The notes below the pieces were generated by a model, which was not told where the DNA came from, made no database searches, and saw nothing but the letters and a program-made list of their open reading frames with translations. A stretch of DNA of 64,000 bases, taken from Edwardsiella ictaluri ATCC 33202 (lineage in GTDB: Bacteria; Pseudomonadota; Gammaproteobacteria; Enterobacterales; Enterobacteriaceae). This document shows positions 17,157 to 25,357 of the stretch, one piece after another. The stretch's first letter is position 1. Every line of letters starts with the position of its first letter. The stretch is taken from NCBI RefSeq assembly GCF_000264785.1, contig NZ_AFJI01000113.1, positions 1-64,000 on the forward strand, read 5' to 3'. The position numbers and the translations under genes were made by a program.

Positions 17157-19682
17157 GTGTCAGCCTATTTATTAGCGTGGAATACAACACAGTCTCCGAA
17201 ACAGAATGATGGCAGTCAGGACAGCTTGTTACACTGCCAGGTAGGCGATGAAATTCGCTGGCCTTGCCAGAGCAAACAGCCAACATCGGGGGACACGGTT
17301 TATGTAATGCGTTTAGGCGATGATCCCCAAGGGATCGTTGCTCAAGGGGTAGTGACGCAGTCAGCGTTGGTCGGCACAAATGAGAACGACGAAGCAAATT
17401 CCAGTACGTATATTCAATTCCAAGTACAAAGTATCCGAAAAACAGCCGCAGAGGGTATGTTACCGCTGTTATTACTGAATGCGGCGCTGCCGGAGCAGGA
17501 GTGGCACCCGCAATATTCAGGCATATTGATTAAGGCTGACCATGCCAGCACCTTGGCCAGTTTATGGCGTGACGGTGCCAATACACATGCATTGACACAG
17601 TTTATGCGCTGGGATCAGCAGCATGATTTTAATCAGCAGTGGTATCACCAGTATCAAGAGGTCTGCCAGTTAGCCGCTGAAATTAAGGGCGGCAAAACGA
17701 TAACTGATGCTGATGTCAACCGGTTATGGCGCATGAAAGCCAACGGCGTAGCCAGTGCCGGGCAAGGAATCATGTATAATGATGAGTTCAACACCAACCT
17801 CGAATTTCTGAAAAAGTTAACACGCGAGATAGTTCTGTCACCTAGTGCCGAGACCTACCAGCATGTTTTTGATATTTGGAAAGTTGACGGAACATTTAAA
17901 CGCTTTCTGAAAGTGGTCATTAACCGTGTATTTGGCGCCGCCGATCCCGAGCACTATACCAGTATTGCAGATGGTTCTTGCCTGCCCTCCCTGTGCCGCT
18001 GTTTACAATCACAGTTTCAACTTGATGTTCAGACAACAGAGCACTGGTTGCATGATAATCAGAATATCCTCAAGGCCGTGAAGCCTCTGATAGCGCCAGA
18101 ATGGGATGTATTTACCCGTAATATTCTGCTATGGAATTTATACGAGTGGTCTGTGGAAATACCACAGCAGGTTACGCATACCATGAATCAAGTTAATGAA
18201 GATGGCGCTGAATATCAGGCCACACCAGCGTCTCAAAACGAGAAGCCAAAACGGACCCCGCGCCCCCAAAATATTATTTTCTATGGCCCGCCGGGCACCG
18301 GCAAAACCTATACACTGCAAGCATTACAGAAGCAATATACCAGTACACCGGCACATTCTGATAAGTTGCTGTGGCTGCAGGAAAAAATAGCCCCCCTGAA
18401 CTGGATGCAGGTGTTGGTGCTGTCATTACTCGACCTTGGCAAGCAGGCCAAGGTCGCAGACATTGTGAATAGCCAATACTTCCAGACAAAAGCCACAATC
18501 AATAAACGCGAAGGTAATCTTAGCCAAACCGCTTGGAGCTATTTGCAGAAGTTCACCGTGCCTGAGTCTGAAACGGTCAATTATAAAGGGCGTAGTGAGC
18601 CGGCGGTTTTCGACAAAACGGCCGATTCTGTATGGATTTTACTCGATGATAAGTTAGAGCTGGTGGACGATCTGGTTCAACTGTATGCCGAGCTGGAGCG
18701 CGGCCCACAATCGGGGATGCAGGTTAAGCGTTACAGCACGGTAACCTTCCATCAGTCATATGGCTATGAAGAGTTTATCGAGGGTTTAAAGGCGGCGACG
18801 GATGATGAGGGTAATGTCCATTACTCGCTAGAGGCCGGGGCGTTTTTAACGCTGTGCCGCCGGGCAGAGCAAGATCCAGAGCATCAGTACGCTATCTTCA
18901 TTGATGAAATTAACCGGGGCAATATCGCCAAAATTTTTGGTGAGCTGATCTCGCTGATTGAGATTGATAAACGGGCACAGGGCAAATACCCGATGGCCAT
19001 TAATCTGGCCTACAGTAAGCAATCATTCAGCGTGCCATCGAATGTCGATATTATCGGCACGATGAATACCGCCGATCGTTCGTTGGCGCTGATGGATACC
19101 GCGCTACGCCGCCGTTTTGAGTTTATCGAGATGATGCCCGACCCCGCGCTGTTCGCCGAATATAGCATTACGTGCAGCAACGGCGTGACGATCAATCTGC
19201 AGCAACTGCTCGCCACACTAAACGCACGGATTGCGGCGCTGTATGACCGGGAGCACACCCTGGGCCACGCCTTCTTCTTTCCGGCATATCATGCAGCGCA
19301 AAGCGGCGATTATGCTCAGGCGTTCCACGCGCTAAAGGCGGCATTCCAGACCAAAATTTTACCCTTGCTGCAGGAGTACTTCTATGACGATTGGAGCAAG
19401 ATCCATCTGGTGCTGGGGGATAATCAAAAACCGGAGGCGCTGCAGTTTATCCACCAGCAGAAAGTGGATTATCACGCGTTATTCGGCAGCCATTATCAGG
19501 CGGATGACGTTACCCATGAAGGGCAATACGTACTGATGGATAACGCCGCCGCCGTGTGGGATAACGCGCTGGCGTATCTGGCCATCTATACCGCGCAGGA
19601 GGCAAAACAACATAGCCAGCAGCCATTCCCCGCCAACCGCAGCCAAACGGATACAGATCAGAGTGAACCGGCCAGTGTATAA
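17157..19682 (+). CDS. mcrB: McrB-like GTPase with N-terminal EVE-like domain
   Basis: The GTG start at 17157 follows AAGGATAAG. The first ~110 residues (YLLAWN, VGDEIRWPC, VYVMRLGDDPQGIVAQG) resemble an EVE/PUA-fold domain, which in type IV restriction proteins reads modified bases. The AAA+ GTPase part has Walker A GPPGTGKT (377-384), FHQSYGYEEFIEGLK (about 531), DEINRGN (583) and the McrB signature MNTADRSLA (636). About 140 residues lie between Walker A and the FHQSYGYEE motif, far more than usual; this insert resembles a winged helix. With McrC it should cleave DNA bearing modified bases. The gene overlaps mcrC by 20 bases. Confidence 0.88.
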   Translation: MSAYLLAWNTTQSPKQNDGSQDSLLHCQVGDEIRWPCQSKQPTSGDTVYVMRLGDDPQGIVAQGVVTQSALVGTNENDEANSSTYIQFQVQSIRKTAAEGMLPLLLLNAALPEQEWHPQYSGILIKADHASTLASLWRDGANTHALTQFMRWDQQHDFNQQWYHQYQEVCQLAAEIKGGKTITDADVNRLWRMKANGVASAGQGIMYNDEFNTNLEFLKKLTREIVLSPSAETYQHVFDIWKVDGTFKRFLKVVINRVFGAADPEHYTSIADGSCLPSLCRCLQSQFQLDVQTTEHWLHDNQNILKAVKPLIAPEWDVFTRNILLWNLYEWSVEIPQQVTHTMNQVNEDGAEYQATPASQNEKPKRTPRPQNIIFYGPPGTGKTYTLQALQKQYTSTPAHSDKLLWLQEKIAPLNWMQVLVLSLLDLGKQAKVADIVNSQYFQTKATINKREGNLSQTAWSYLQKFTVPESETVNYKGRSEPAVFDKTADSVWILLDDKLELVDDLVQLYAELERGPQSGMQVKRYSTVTFHQSYGYEEFIEGLKAATDDEGNVHYSLEAGAFLTLCRRAEQDPEHQYAIFIDEINRGNIAKIFGELISLIEIDKRAQGKYPMAINLAYSKQSFSVPSNVDIIGTMNTADRSLALMDTALRRRFEFIEMMPDPALFAEYSITCSNGVTINLQQLLATLNARIAALYDREHTLGHAFFFPAYHAAQSGDYAQAFHALKAAFQTKILPLLQEYFYDDWSKIHLVLGDNQKPEALQFIHQQKVDYHALFGSHYQADDVTHEGQYVLMDNAAAVWDNALAYLAIYTAQEAKQHSQQPFPANRSQTDTDQSEPASV

Positions 19683-21063
19683 AGATATTACGCTGTTTGA
19701 GTACGCCCATTTAGTCAGCGAAGAGCATGCTATTACGCCGACCCCGCATCAGGTCGCCGTGATATCAGCGGCGGCCTTTGCCTATTTGAAGAAAATGGCG
19801 CTCAGCCCGACAAAAGAGCGCCGATTATTTCGCTTATGCTCAAAAGATGGCGTAGAAGCCCTGCAGACGCAGAACTACGCCGGGGTGATTTTTACCCCTG
19901 ACGGCACGCAGATTGAAGTGCTGCCCAAGCTGGGTCGCCCCTCGTCCACCGGCGCATCGCCCAACGGTACGTTGGATCACGCCTCCGGCGACAAGGCGGG
20001 CTATGCTGATGCGCGTAATGCCCTGCTGATCATGCTGCGGGCCTTAAAAGCGTTTGCGCATATTCAGACTGACTCGGCCAATATCCGCCGTCAGAAGATG
20101 CCGTTGCTCGATGTGTTTATCAGCCAGTTTCTGGACTCGGTCAATACGCTGGTCAAAAAGGGGATCCGCAGCGATTACCTGTGCCGCGAAGATAACATTA
20201 ACTACTTAAAGGGTAAGCTCAACACTACCCAGCACCTGCGCAAAAACATCATCCATAAACAGCGTTTCTTCTGCGAATATGATGCGTTTCTGACCGACAG
20301 ACCGGCGAATCGTTTGCTGCATTCGGCGCTCAATCGCGTAGTGAGGATCACGCGGCATGCCGCGAATCAAAAGCGCCTGCAAGAGCTACTCCATTTTTTC
20401 GACAGTGTGCCACTGAGCCTCGATTACAACAGCGATTTCTCGCGTTTGCGTATTGATAGAGGTATGAACCACTATCAGGCGCCGTTAGCATGGGCAAAGC
20501 TGATTTTAGATGGCTTTTCACCCCAAACCATGAAAGGCGATAACCGGGCCTTCTCACTGTTGTTTCCCATGGAGAGGGTATTTGAAAACTACGTGGCGAA
20601 GACCCTGCGTGAGCAGTATGCGCCGCAGGTCGCGGTTCACGCGCAGGTGCAGGGCAAGAGCCTGGTCACCCATGCTGATGCGCAGTGGTTCAGGCTTAAA
20701 CCCGACATGGTGATGATACAGGATAAGCAGGTGATCGCCGTACTGGATACCAAGTGGAAGCTGCTTGATCCCACCCTGGCCAATGGCACTGATAAATATG
20801 CGCTACAACAGGGCGATTTCTATCAGATGTTTGCCTATGGTCATCACTATTTTGATCAGCAGATTACTGTGCGGGAGATGTTTCTGGTCTACCCGGCACA
20901 TGCCAATTTTAGCGCCCCCATCGCACAGCACTTTGCGTTCCCTACGCCAGGTAAACAGCCGTTACGTTTATGGGTGGTCCCTTTTGTGATTGACCGGGAG
21001 AAGCCACGTTTAGCATTACCTGAGGCGAGCCGGTTGTATCAGTGCGTTGCCTTGGGGCATTGA
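19663..21063 (+). CDS. mcrC: McrC-like nuclease subunit of type IV restriction system
   Basis: The start is a GTG inside the end of mcrB, giving a 466-residue protein, longer than E. coli McrC. The N-terminal part (about 1-110) is the beta-rich McrB-contacting domain. The C-terminal PD-(D/E)XK nuclease is seen in RLKPDMVMIQ followed by VIAVLDTKWK, with catalytic Asp, Asp and Lys, and a late GDFYQMFAYGHHY helix. McrC stimulates McrB GTPase and supplies the cutting site. The overlap implies coupled translation and stoichiometric synthesis. Confidence 0.9.
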   Translation: MNRPVYKDITLFEYAHLVSEEHAITPTPHQVAVISAAAFAYLKKMALSPTKERRLFRLCSKDGVEALQTQNYAGVIFTPDGTQIEVLPKLGRPSSTGASPNGTLDHASGDKAGYADARNALLIMLRALKAFAHIQTDSANIRRQKMPLLDVFISQFLDSVNTLVKKGIRSDYLCREDNINYLKGKLNTTQHLRKNIIHKQRFFCEYDAFLTDRPANRLLHSALNRVVRITRHAANQKRLQELLHFFDSVPLSLDYNSDFSRLRIDRGMNHYQAPLAWAKLILDGFSPQTMKGDNRAFSLLFPMERVFENYVAKTLREQYAPQVAVHAQVQGKSLVTHADAQWFRLKPDMVMIQDKQVIAVLDTKWKLLDPTLANGTDKYALQQGDFYQMFAYGHHYFDQQITVREMFLVYPAHANFSAPIAQHFAFPTPGKQPLRLWVVPFVIDREKPRLALPEASRLYQCVALGH

Positions 21064-21221
21064 GCGAAGTCATGGAGAGCCGGGTGAGAGTGTGATTTGG
21101 CAAGGGGGAAATGATTAGCCGTTGTTTATCAAACACTCAGTGGCTTGAATCTGCGATCTACTTAATGCTGGGCCGATCATTCAGCTACCGGAAGGCGATG
21201 CATATCAAATACGGTGATAAA

Positions 21222-21261
21222 TAAAGCTCCCAAGCAAATATAATATGTGCTGAGAGCTTTA
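21222..21261 (-). terminator. Imperfect hairpin after the gene at 21270
   Basis: AAAGCTC and GAGCTTT arms with a partly paired AT-rich interior form a long imperfect hairpin. On the minus strand it is followed by a T-rich stretch, so it probably terminates the minus-strand gene ending at 21270. It also sits downstream of mcrC. Confidence 0.5.
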
Positions 21262-21269
21262 TGAAATTG

Positions 21270-21734
21270 TTACATGTTCAGGTATGCTTCCCAGTTTTTC
21301 TTTGCGCGGCATTCCGCTTTACTAAAAATTTTACTTGTGTTTTTTGCATTCAGATGAAAAAAGGCGACCTTTTTATTGTTGGTGTACACGGTAATTTCTT
21401 TGGTGTCTTTTAATGATGTGAAAAAATTTTCCCAAGTGACAGCATCATCGTTTGTGGTGTACGTGTCGGTAGGTATATCAAAAGGGACGTCATCCATGAC
21501 CAAAGTAAGCTCTTTGCCGATGCTTTTCGAACCCTTAGCTAATTCTACGGAGTTATCTGAACTGCCATAGCCTTCAGCACAGGTGATCGTCAGTGTTAAA
21601 CCTTGCTGGTCGGTTATTTTATAGACATCAAATCCTTTGGTTGAAAATAAATACCAGTAGTTTGGCGCTGCTGCGTGAGCTGAGGTGGCTAAAGTTAATA
21701 CAGATGCTAATCCGAGCGATAGGATGTTTCGCAT
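21270..21734 (-). CDS. Unknown secreted protein, AT-rich, island-encoded
   Basis: A clear Sec signal peptide (RNILSLGLASVLTLATSAHA) precedes a mature domain of about 130 residues with two cysteines (in TITCAEG and KAECRAK) that could form a disulfide in the periplasm. The ATG at 21734 is preferred because GGA lies eight bases upstream; an ATG five codons earlier (21749) is possible. Composition is much richer in A/T than the chromosome. I recognise no family. It is divergent from the next unknown gene, with an AT-rich shared upstream region. Confidence 0.65.
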   Translation of the reverse strand: MRNILSLGLASVLTLATSAHAAAPNYWYLFSTKGFDVYKITDQQGLTLTITCAEGYGSSDNSVELAKGSKSIGKELTLVMDDVPFDIPTDTYTTNDDAVTWENFFTSLKDTKEITVYTNNKKVAFFHLNAKNTSKIFSKAECRAKKNWEAYLNM

Positions 21735-21910
21735 TTTAATTCCATTCATTTCATTTGAGCGATGATTGACATCTATTATCTTATCCTATTGTTAGGATTA
21801 TACCATCATCAAAATGTTAGTTTTAATGATGAGGTATAGGGAAATAACTTTTATAATGCTTGAAGCAAGGTTGATTTGTATTATGTATGCTGTGATTTTA
21901 CGGAGGTGTT

Positions 21911-22414
21911 ATGTACAAGGTGATTACGCTAATAGTTGTGTTAGGGCTATGTAATAAGCTTTTCCCAAATGCTGTCAGATTACTACCTGCTGCTGCCATT
22001 GATTATAAAGTTGTTGCCCGTCTTGAGAACAGTCCTTTTTATTTCATCGCAGATATCACCAAGGCACATAGAGAAATGTTAGCGTGCCCTAAAAATAAAG
22101 GTAGTGAGAGTGAAAATTGTCTAGGTAGGATAGGTTTTACTTACGCAAATAAGCTGTTTTATGTGAATGGGTACTCCTATGTTAAAACGATGATAGATTA
22201 CTTTGATGTTCTGATTAATTTCAAAAAGAGGGGGGCGGATATGAATATGTTAAATAGGGAGCAGCGCAAAACAATCCGGGCATTCCAAGATGTCAGTGTT
22301 AGCCTGGTTATGTGCCTGAAGAGTGAGCCTTGTACGAGTTGGTTGAAAAGTAAGGGGTATGCTACTGCGGCTCAAATTCAACAACTCAATGAGCAGTTTA
22401 GCGTTTTAAATTAA
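21911..22414 (+). CDS. Unknown protein with N-terminal hydrophobic segment, AT-rich
   Basis: A strong ribosome binding site (GGAGGTGTT before ATG) opens a 167-residue frame. Residues 4-28 are hydrophobic and may act as an uncleaved export signal or membrane anchor. The rest is polar with five cysteines, including pairs spaced like disulfides (LACPKNKG with SENCLGR, and VMCLKSEPCTSW). No family is recognised. AT-rich composition and position beside the restriction genes suggest it came with the island. Confidence 0.6.
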   Translation: MYKVITLIVVLGLCNKLFPNAVRLLPAAAIDYKVVARLENSPFYFIADITKAHREMLACPKNKGSESENCLGRIGFTYANKLFYVNGYSYVKTMIDYFDVLINFKKRGADMNMLNREQRKTIRAFQDVSVSLVMCLKSEPCTSWLKSKGYATAAQIQQLNEQFSVLN

Positions 22415-23195
22415 AATAGTATGTTACTGGTAGCTCACCACTAAAATATCAGAGCACGACGTGGTATAGCACGGACTCAGGTATTCGCGCTTTATCATCA
22501 TGTGTGCGAAAAAGAGAGCTGGATTAAACGTTGAGCAAGATGTGTATATCTGCCCTATAGCGTGTTTGTTGTTGGGCCCCTTGCTAAAAGCAGGTGTTCA
22601 ACAAGGGATGATTATATAATAACAAATTGATTTTAATGATGTTACAGGCTTAATTCGAACCGGTGGCCTTCCCCTTAGAGGTAGCTGGCGCACCTGACGC
22701 ATACGCTGTTGCATATGAGCGGACTGCCCGGCGCCTATCCTAACCGCTGTGACCGTGATCTGGCCGGGGTGATCCGGCGTTTATATCCTGCCCCGAGTCA
22801 GCGGAGGATGACAGCGGATGGGGGACGACTACGCCAGATACCGGCTGCCAGGGCAAACAGCGTGTTGTTCCTGAGGTAAAAAACAGCGGATAAACCGCTG
22901 CAGATTGGCTTTTTCGCCGACAGGCATTACCGGCAGGCAGGGGCATCGCTGATGCGCCTGTCGCATCGGGCATCTTTGGTGTTTTTTCGGGCTGCGTTTT
23001 ACCGTTGCGTAAGGTGCACTGCCCATTCTGTGGCACAATAGCCTGCGGTTTTGCGTCAGGATACGCTGGTTGCAGGGAGCGTTGTCTGCGTATTGCGTCA
23101 AACGGGGTCAGGCGGGCGTGTGATGATCATCGCCTCTTTGCCTTCGTATGCCGCGGCGTGGGCGCGCAGGTGGAGTCGGGTGAAAAGTGAGCGAC
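22415..23195. other. Gene-free right flank of the restriction island
   Basis: These 780 bases hold no frame I can support. The composition shifts from AT-rich to chromosome-like near 22650, which probably marks the right boundary of the acquired segment. A short tRNA-T-arm-like stretch lies near 22650-22685 but does not fold as a tRNA. Frames at 22829-23101 (minus) and 23005-23190 (plus) lack ribosome binding sites and family resemblance. rimI, the usual neighbour of yjjG in E. coli, is absent. Confidence 0.45.
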
Positions 23196-23870
23196 ATGAA
23201 ATACAGTTGGATTTTATTTGATGCGGATGAAACGCTGTTCCGCTTTGATGCCTATCAAGGACTGCGGCTGATGTTTTCCCGCTTTAATATCGATTTCAGC
23301 GTAGAGGATTATCAGATCTATGAGGCGGTGAATCAGCCGCTATGGGTGGATTATCAGGAGGGACGGATCACTTCGCGCCAGCTGCAGGAGGTTCGGTTTG
23401 AGAGCTGGGCCCGGCGCCTCAATATGACAGCCTGTGCCATCAATGATGCCTTTGTGCAGGCGATGACGGAGATCTGCGAGCCGCTGCCGGGCGCCCGCGA
23501 GCTGGTACTCTCCCTGCGTGGACGGGTACGGATGGGTATCATAACCAACGGCTTTACCGCCATGCAGAATGAGCGTCTGCAGCGTACCGGCCTGAGCGAT
23601 GCCTTTGCTGCCCTGGTGGTATCGGAGGAGGTCGGGGTTGCCAAGCCGGACGTGGCGATTTTTGAGCATGCCTTTACCTTAATGGATAATCCCCCGCGCG
23701 AGCAGATCCTGATGGTGGGGGATAACCCACACTCCGATATTCTGGGTGGTATCAATGCCGGTATTGATACCTGCTGGCTGAATACCCGCGATGTGCCGGC
23801 TCCGCAGGGGATCACGCCCAGCTATCAGGTCGGGTCGCTGCGCGAGCTGCAGCAGATTTTGCTGGCCTGA
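23196..23870 (+). CDS. yjjG: HAD-family pyrimidine nucleotidase YjjG
   Basis: The 224-residue protein matches E. coli YjjG throughout, with HAD motif I DADETLF, motif II ITNGF, the motif III lysine in GVAKPD and motif IV GDNPHSD. YjjG dephosphorylates non-canonical and canonical pyrimidine nucleoside monophosphates such as dUMP and dTMP, as house-cleaning. The ATG at 23196 matches the E. coli start; an in-frame GTG nine bases upstream is less likely. In E. coli it lies in rimI-yjjG-prfC; neither neighbour is found here, so this is a rearranged locus. Confidence 0.93.
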   Translation: MKYSWILFDADETLFRFDAYQGLRLMFSRFNIDFSVEDYQIYEAVNQPLWVDYQEGRITSRQLQEVRFESWARRLNMTACAINDAFVQAMTEICEPLPGARELVLSLRGRVRMGIITNGFTAMQNERLQRTGLSDAFAALVVSEEVGVAKPDVAIFEHAFTLMDNPPREQILMVGDNPHSDILGGINAGIDTCWLNTRDVPAPQGITPSYQVGSLRELQQILLA

Positions 23871-24075
23871 TCGTGGCTACGGCGCCGTCCCTTGCGGGAG
23901 GCGGCGAGCCATGGTCCCGCTCTGACGTGCGGCAATAAGCAATAGCCGATCGCGTGCGTATGGCACGGAGAGTCCCAAACGGATAGGTGTACAGGCAGCC
24001 TGCCGAATGATGCCGCAGGTCAGTGAAGCGGGCGCCGCGATGGGTATCGTCGGCGTTGTGCGCAGGAAGAGGGGG

Positions 24076-24279
24076 CTAGCGCTGGCGCTGGGATTTGGCC
24101 CACTGTACTTTTTGCCAGTCTTCGCAGCAGTCGCTGTCGCAGAAGTTTCCTGTCTGGATCGGTGCGTGACAGTTGTAGCAATACCCGGTAGGCGCCATGC
24201 TGGGTTTGTGACGGTTGGCCAGCGCCAGATCGCGTTCCAGTTCTTCCAGTGCGCTGGCGTTGTCAAATTCGTCTGCCAT
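24076..24279 (-). CDS. Small zinc-ribbon protein (67 aa)
   Basis: A Shine-Dalgarno GAGGT seven bases before the ATG at 24279 fixes the start. The acidic, helical N-terminus (MADEFDNASALEELERDLAL) is followed by a four-cysteine zinc ribbon, CYNCHAPIQ...FCDSDCCEDW, that resembles the zinc finger of DksA/TraR-type and related small proteins. It lacks the long coiled coil and acidic tip of true DksA. Conserved in enteric bacteria by appearance; function unknown. Confidence 0.75.
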   Translation of the reverse strand: MADEFDNASALEELERDLALANRHKPSMAPTGYCYNCHAPIQTGNFCDSDCCEDWQKVQWAKSQRQR

Positions 24280-24455
24280 AGAAATACCTCGTGTTGATGG
24301 ATTGGTGATAGACCGGCGCCGATTATACCGATTTCTTGGCGCAGCGTGGAGTAGCGATAGCAGTATTCTCTGCTCCTTTTCGGGTATGGCATCCAATCCT
24401 TTACTCGTTGTATATTCTTGTATATACCGAATGGTCGTGCGGACTGGAGGAGAGT

Positions 24456-24743
24456 ATGGGAAAGAACCACTTTGGCGATGGGGTAATGGACGGCGTAAAG
24501 TGCTACGAGCCCTGTGGCGCCGGTGAGATGCGGCGGCGCTGCTTTGACTATCGGCGTGGCTATGTGTGCGGATTTTCCTACAGCTTTGCCAGGCGCATCG
24601 ATAATCGCTATATGGCCGCCTGTCGTGCCGGTGAGCGGGCCCGCCTGTATGGTCTGGAGCGCGACGCCATCGCCGGGTTTTTTCTCAGCGGTGAGGATAG
24701 CCAGCTGCAGCGCTATTACTACACCGGTTATGAGCGAATCTGA
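24456..24743 (+). CDS. Small cysteine-containing protein of unknown function (95 aa)
   Basis: GGAGGAGAG just before ATG 24456 fixes the start; a longer upstream frame is unsupported. The 95-residue product has three early cysteines (VKCYEPCG, RRRCFDY), an Arg/Tyr-rich middle and a helical C-terminal part (GERARLYGLERDAIAGFF). It has no signal peptide or membrane segment. The family is not recognised. Normal GC content suggests a resident gene. Confidence 0.6.
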   Translation: MGKNHFGDGVMDGVKCYEPCGAGEMRRRCFDYRRGYVCGFSYSFARRIDNRYMAACRAGERARLYGLERDAIAGFFLSGEDSQLQRYYYTGYERI

Positions 24744-24846
24744 TCCAGATCGTAATCTACTGCAATGAGGACGCACTGATACCGGTGACTCTGTTAGGCT
24801 ATACCGACATTCATTCTCGGTATTCACGATCTGATAGGAGAAAAAA

Positions 24847-25275
24847 ATGACCGTATCTGCCCGCAATCAGTTGCAGGGAACCATTTCAGCCTTGGCGGAA
24901 GGGGCGGTGAATGATGAGGTTGAGCTGACGCTGAGCGGTGGGGAAAAGCTGGTGGCGGTCGTCACCTGCAGCAGCCGCGACGCCATGGGGCTGGCGCAGG
25001 GTAAAGAAGCCATTGCGCTGATCAAGGCGCCTTGGGTGATGCTGGCCTCTGAAACCTGCGGTCTGAGGTTTTCGGCGCGTAACCAGTTCCCCTGCGAGGT
25101 CATGGCACTGCAGCACGGCGCGGTGAATACCACTGTCGAGCTGAAGAGCGACAGCGGTCTGACGCTGGTCTCTATCGTGACCAACGAGAGTGCGGACAGC
25201 ATGGATCTGCGCGCCGGTAGCCGGGTTATTGCGCTGGTGAAGGCCTCCAGTGTGCTGCTGGCGGTACGTCAGTAG
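24847..25275 (+). CDS. Di-Mop molybdate-binding protein (ModG/molbindin-like)
   Basis: The 142-residue protein consists of two Mop/TOBE repeats, each opening with SARNQ (residues 4-8 and near 76) and each ending in a conserved I(A)LIKAPWV / VIALVKASSV strand. Molbindins of this type assemble as oligomers that store or buffer molybdate or tungstate in the cytosol. The gene has a good site (AGGAG) and a strong bidirectional terminator after it. It complements the ABC ATPase at 4836, which lacks its own Mop domain. Confidence 0.88.
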   Translation: MTVSARNQLQGTISALAEGAVNDEVELTLSGGEKLVAVVTCSSRDAMGLAQGKEAIALIKAPWVMLASETCGLRFSARNQFPCEVMALQHGAVNTTVELKSDSGLTLVSIVTNESADSMDLRAGSRVIALVKASSVLLAVRQ

Positions 25276-25295
25276 CGACGCGGTTGCCGTGAGAT

Positions 25296-25323
25296 AAAAA
25301 AAGCGCCCCGGGGGCGCTTTTTT
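25296..25323. terminator. Bidirectional intrinsic terminator
   Basis: A symmetrical AAAAAAAGCGCCCC/GGGGCGCTTTTTTT structure lies between the convergent di-Mop gene and plaP and can terminate both. Confidence 0.9.
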
Positions 25324-25357
25324 ACGTTTTACGCAGTGGCTGCGGAGGTAACAGGCT

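Noticed and set aside
22645-22690. tRNA-like sequence (T-arm-like GGTTCGAAT on the minus strand with a CTCTAAG-like loop)
   Set aside because: No matching acceptor stem or D-arm could be found. It may be a decayed attachment site, but sequence alone does not support a tRNA gene.
22829-23101. Minus-strand 90-codon frame upstream of yjjG
   Set aside because: No ribosome site or family similarity; an overlapping plus-strand frame is equally long, which suggests chance.
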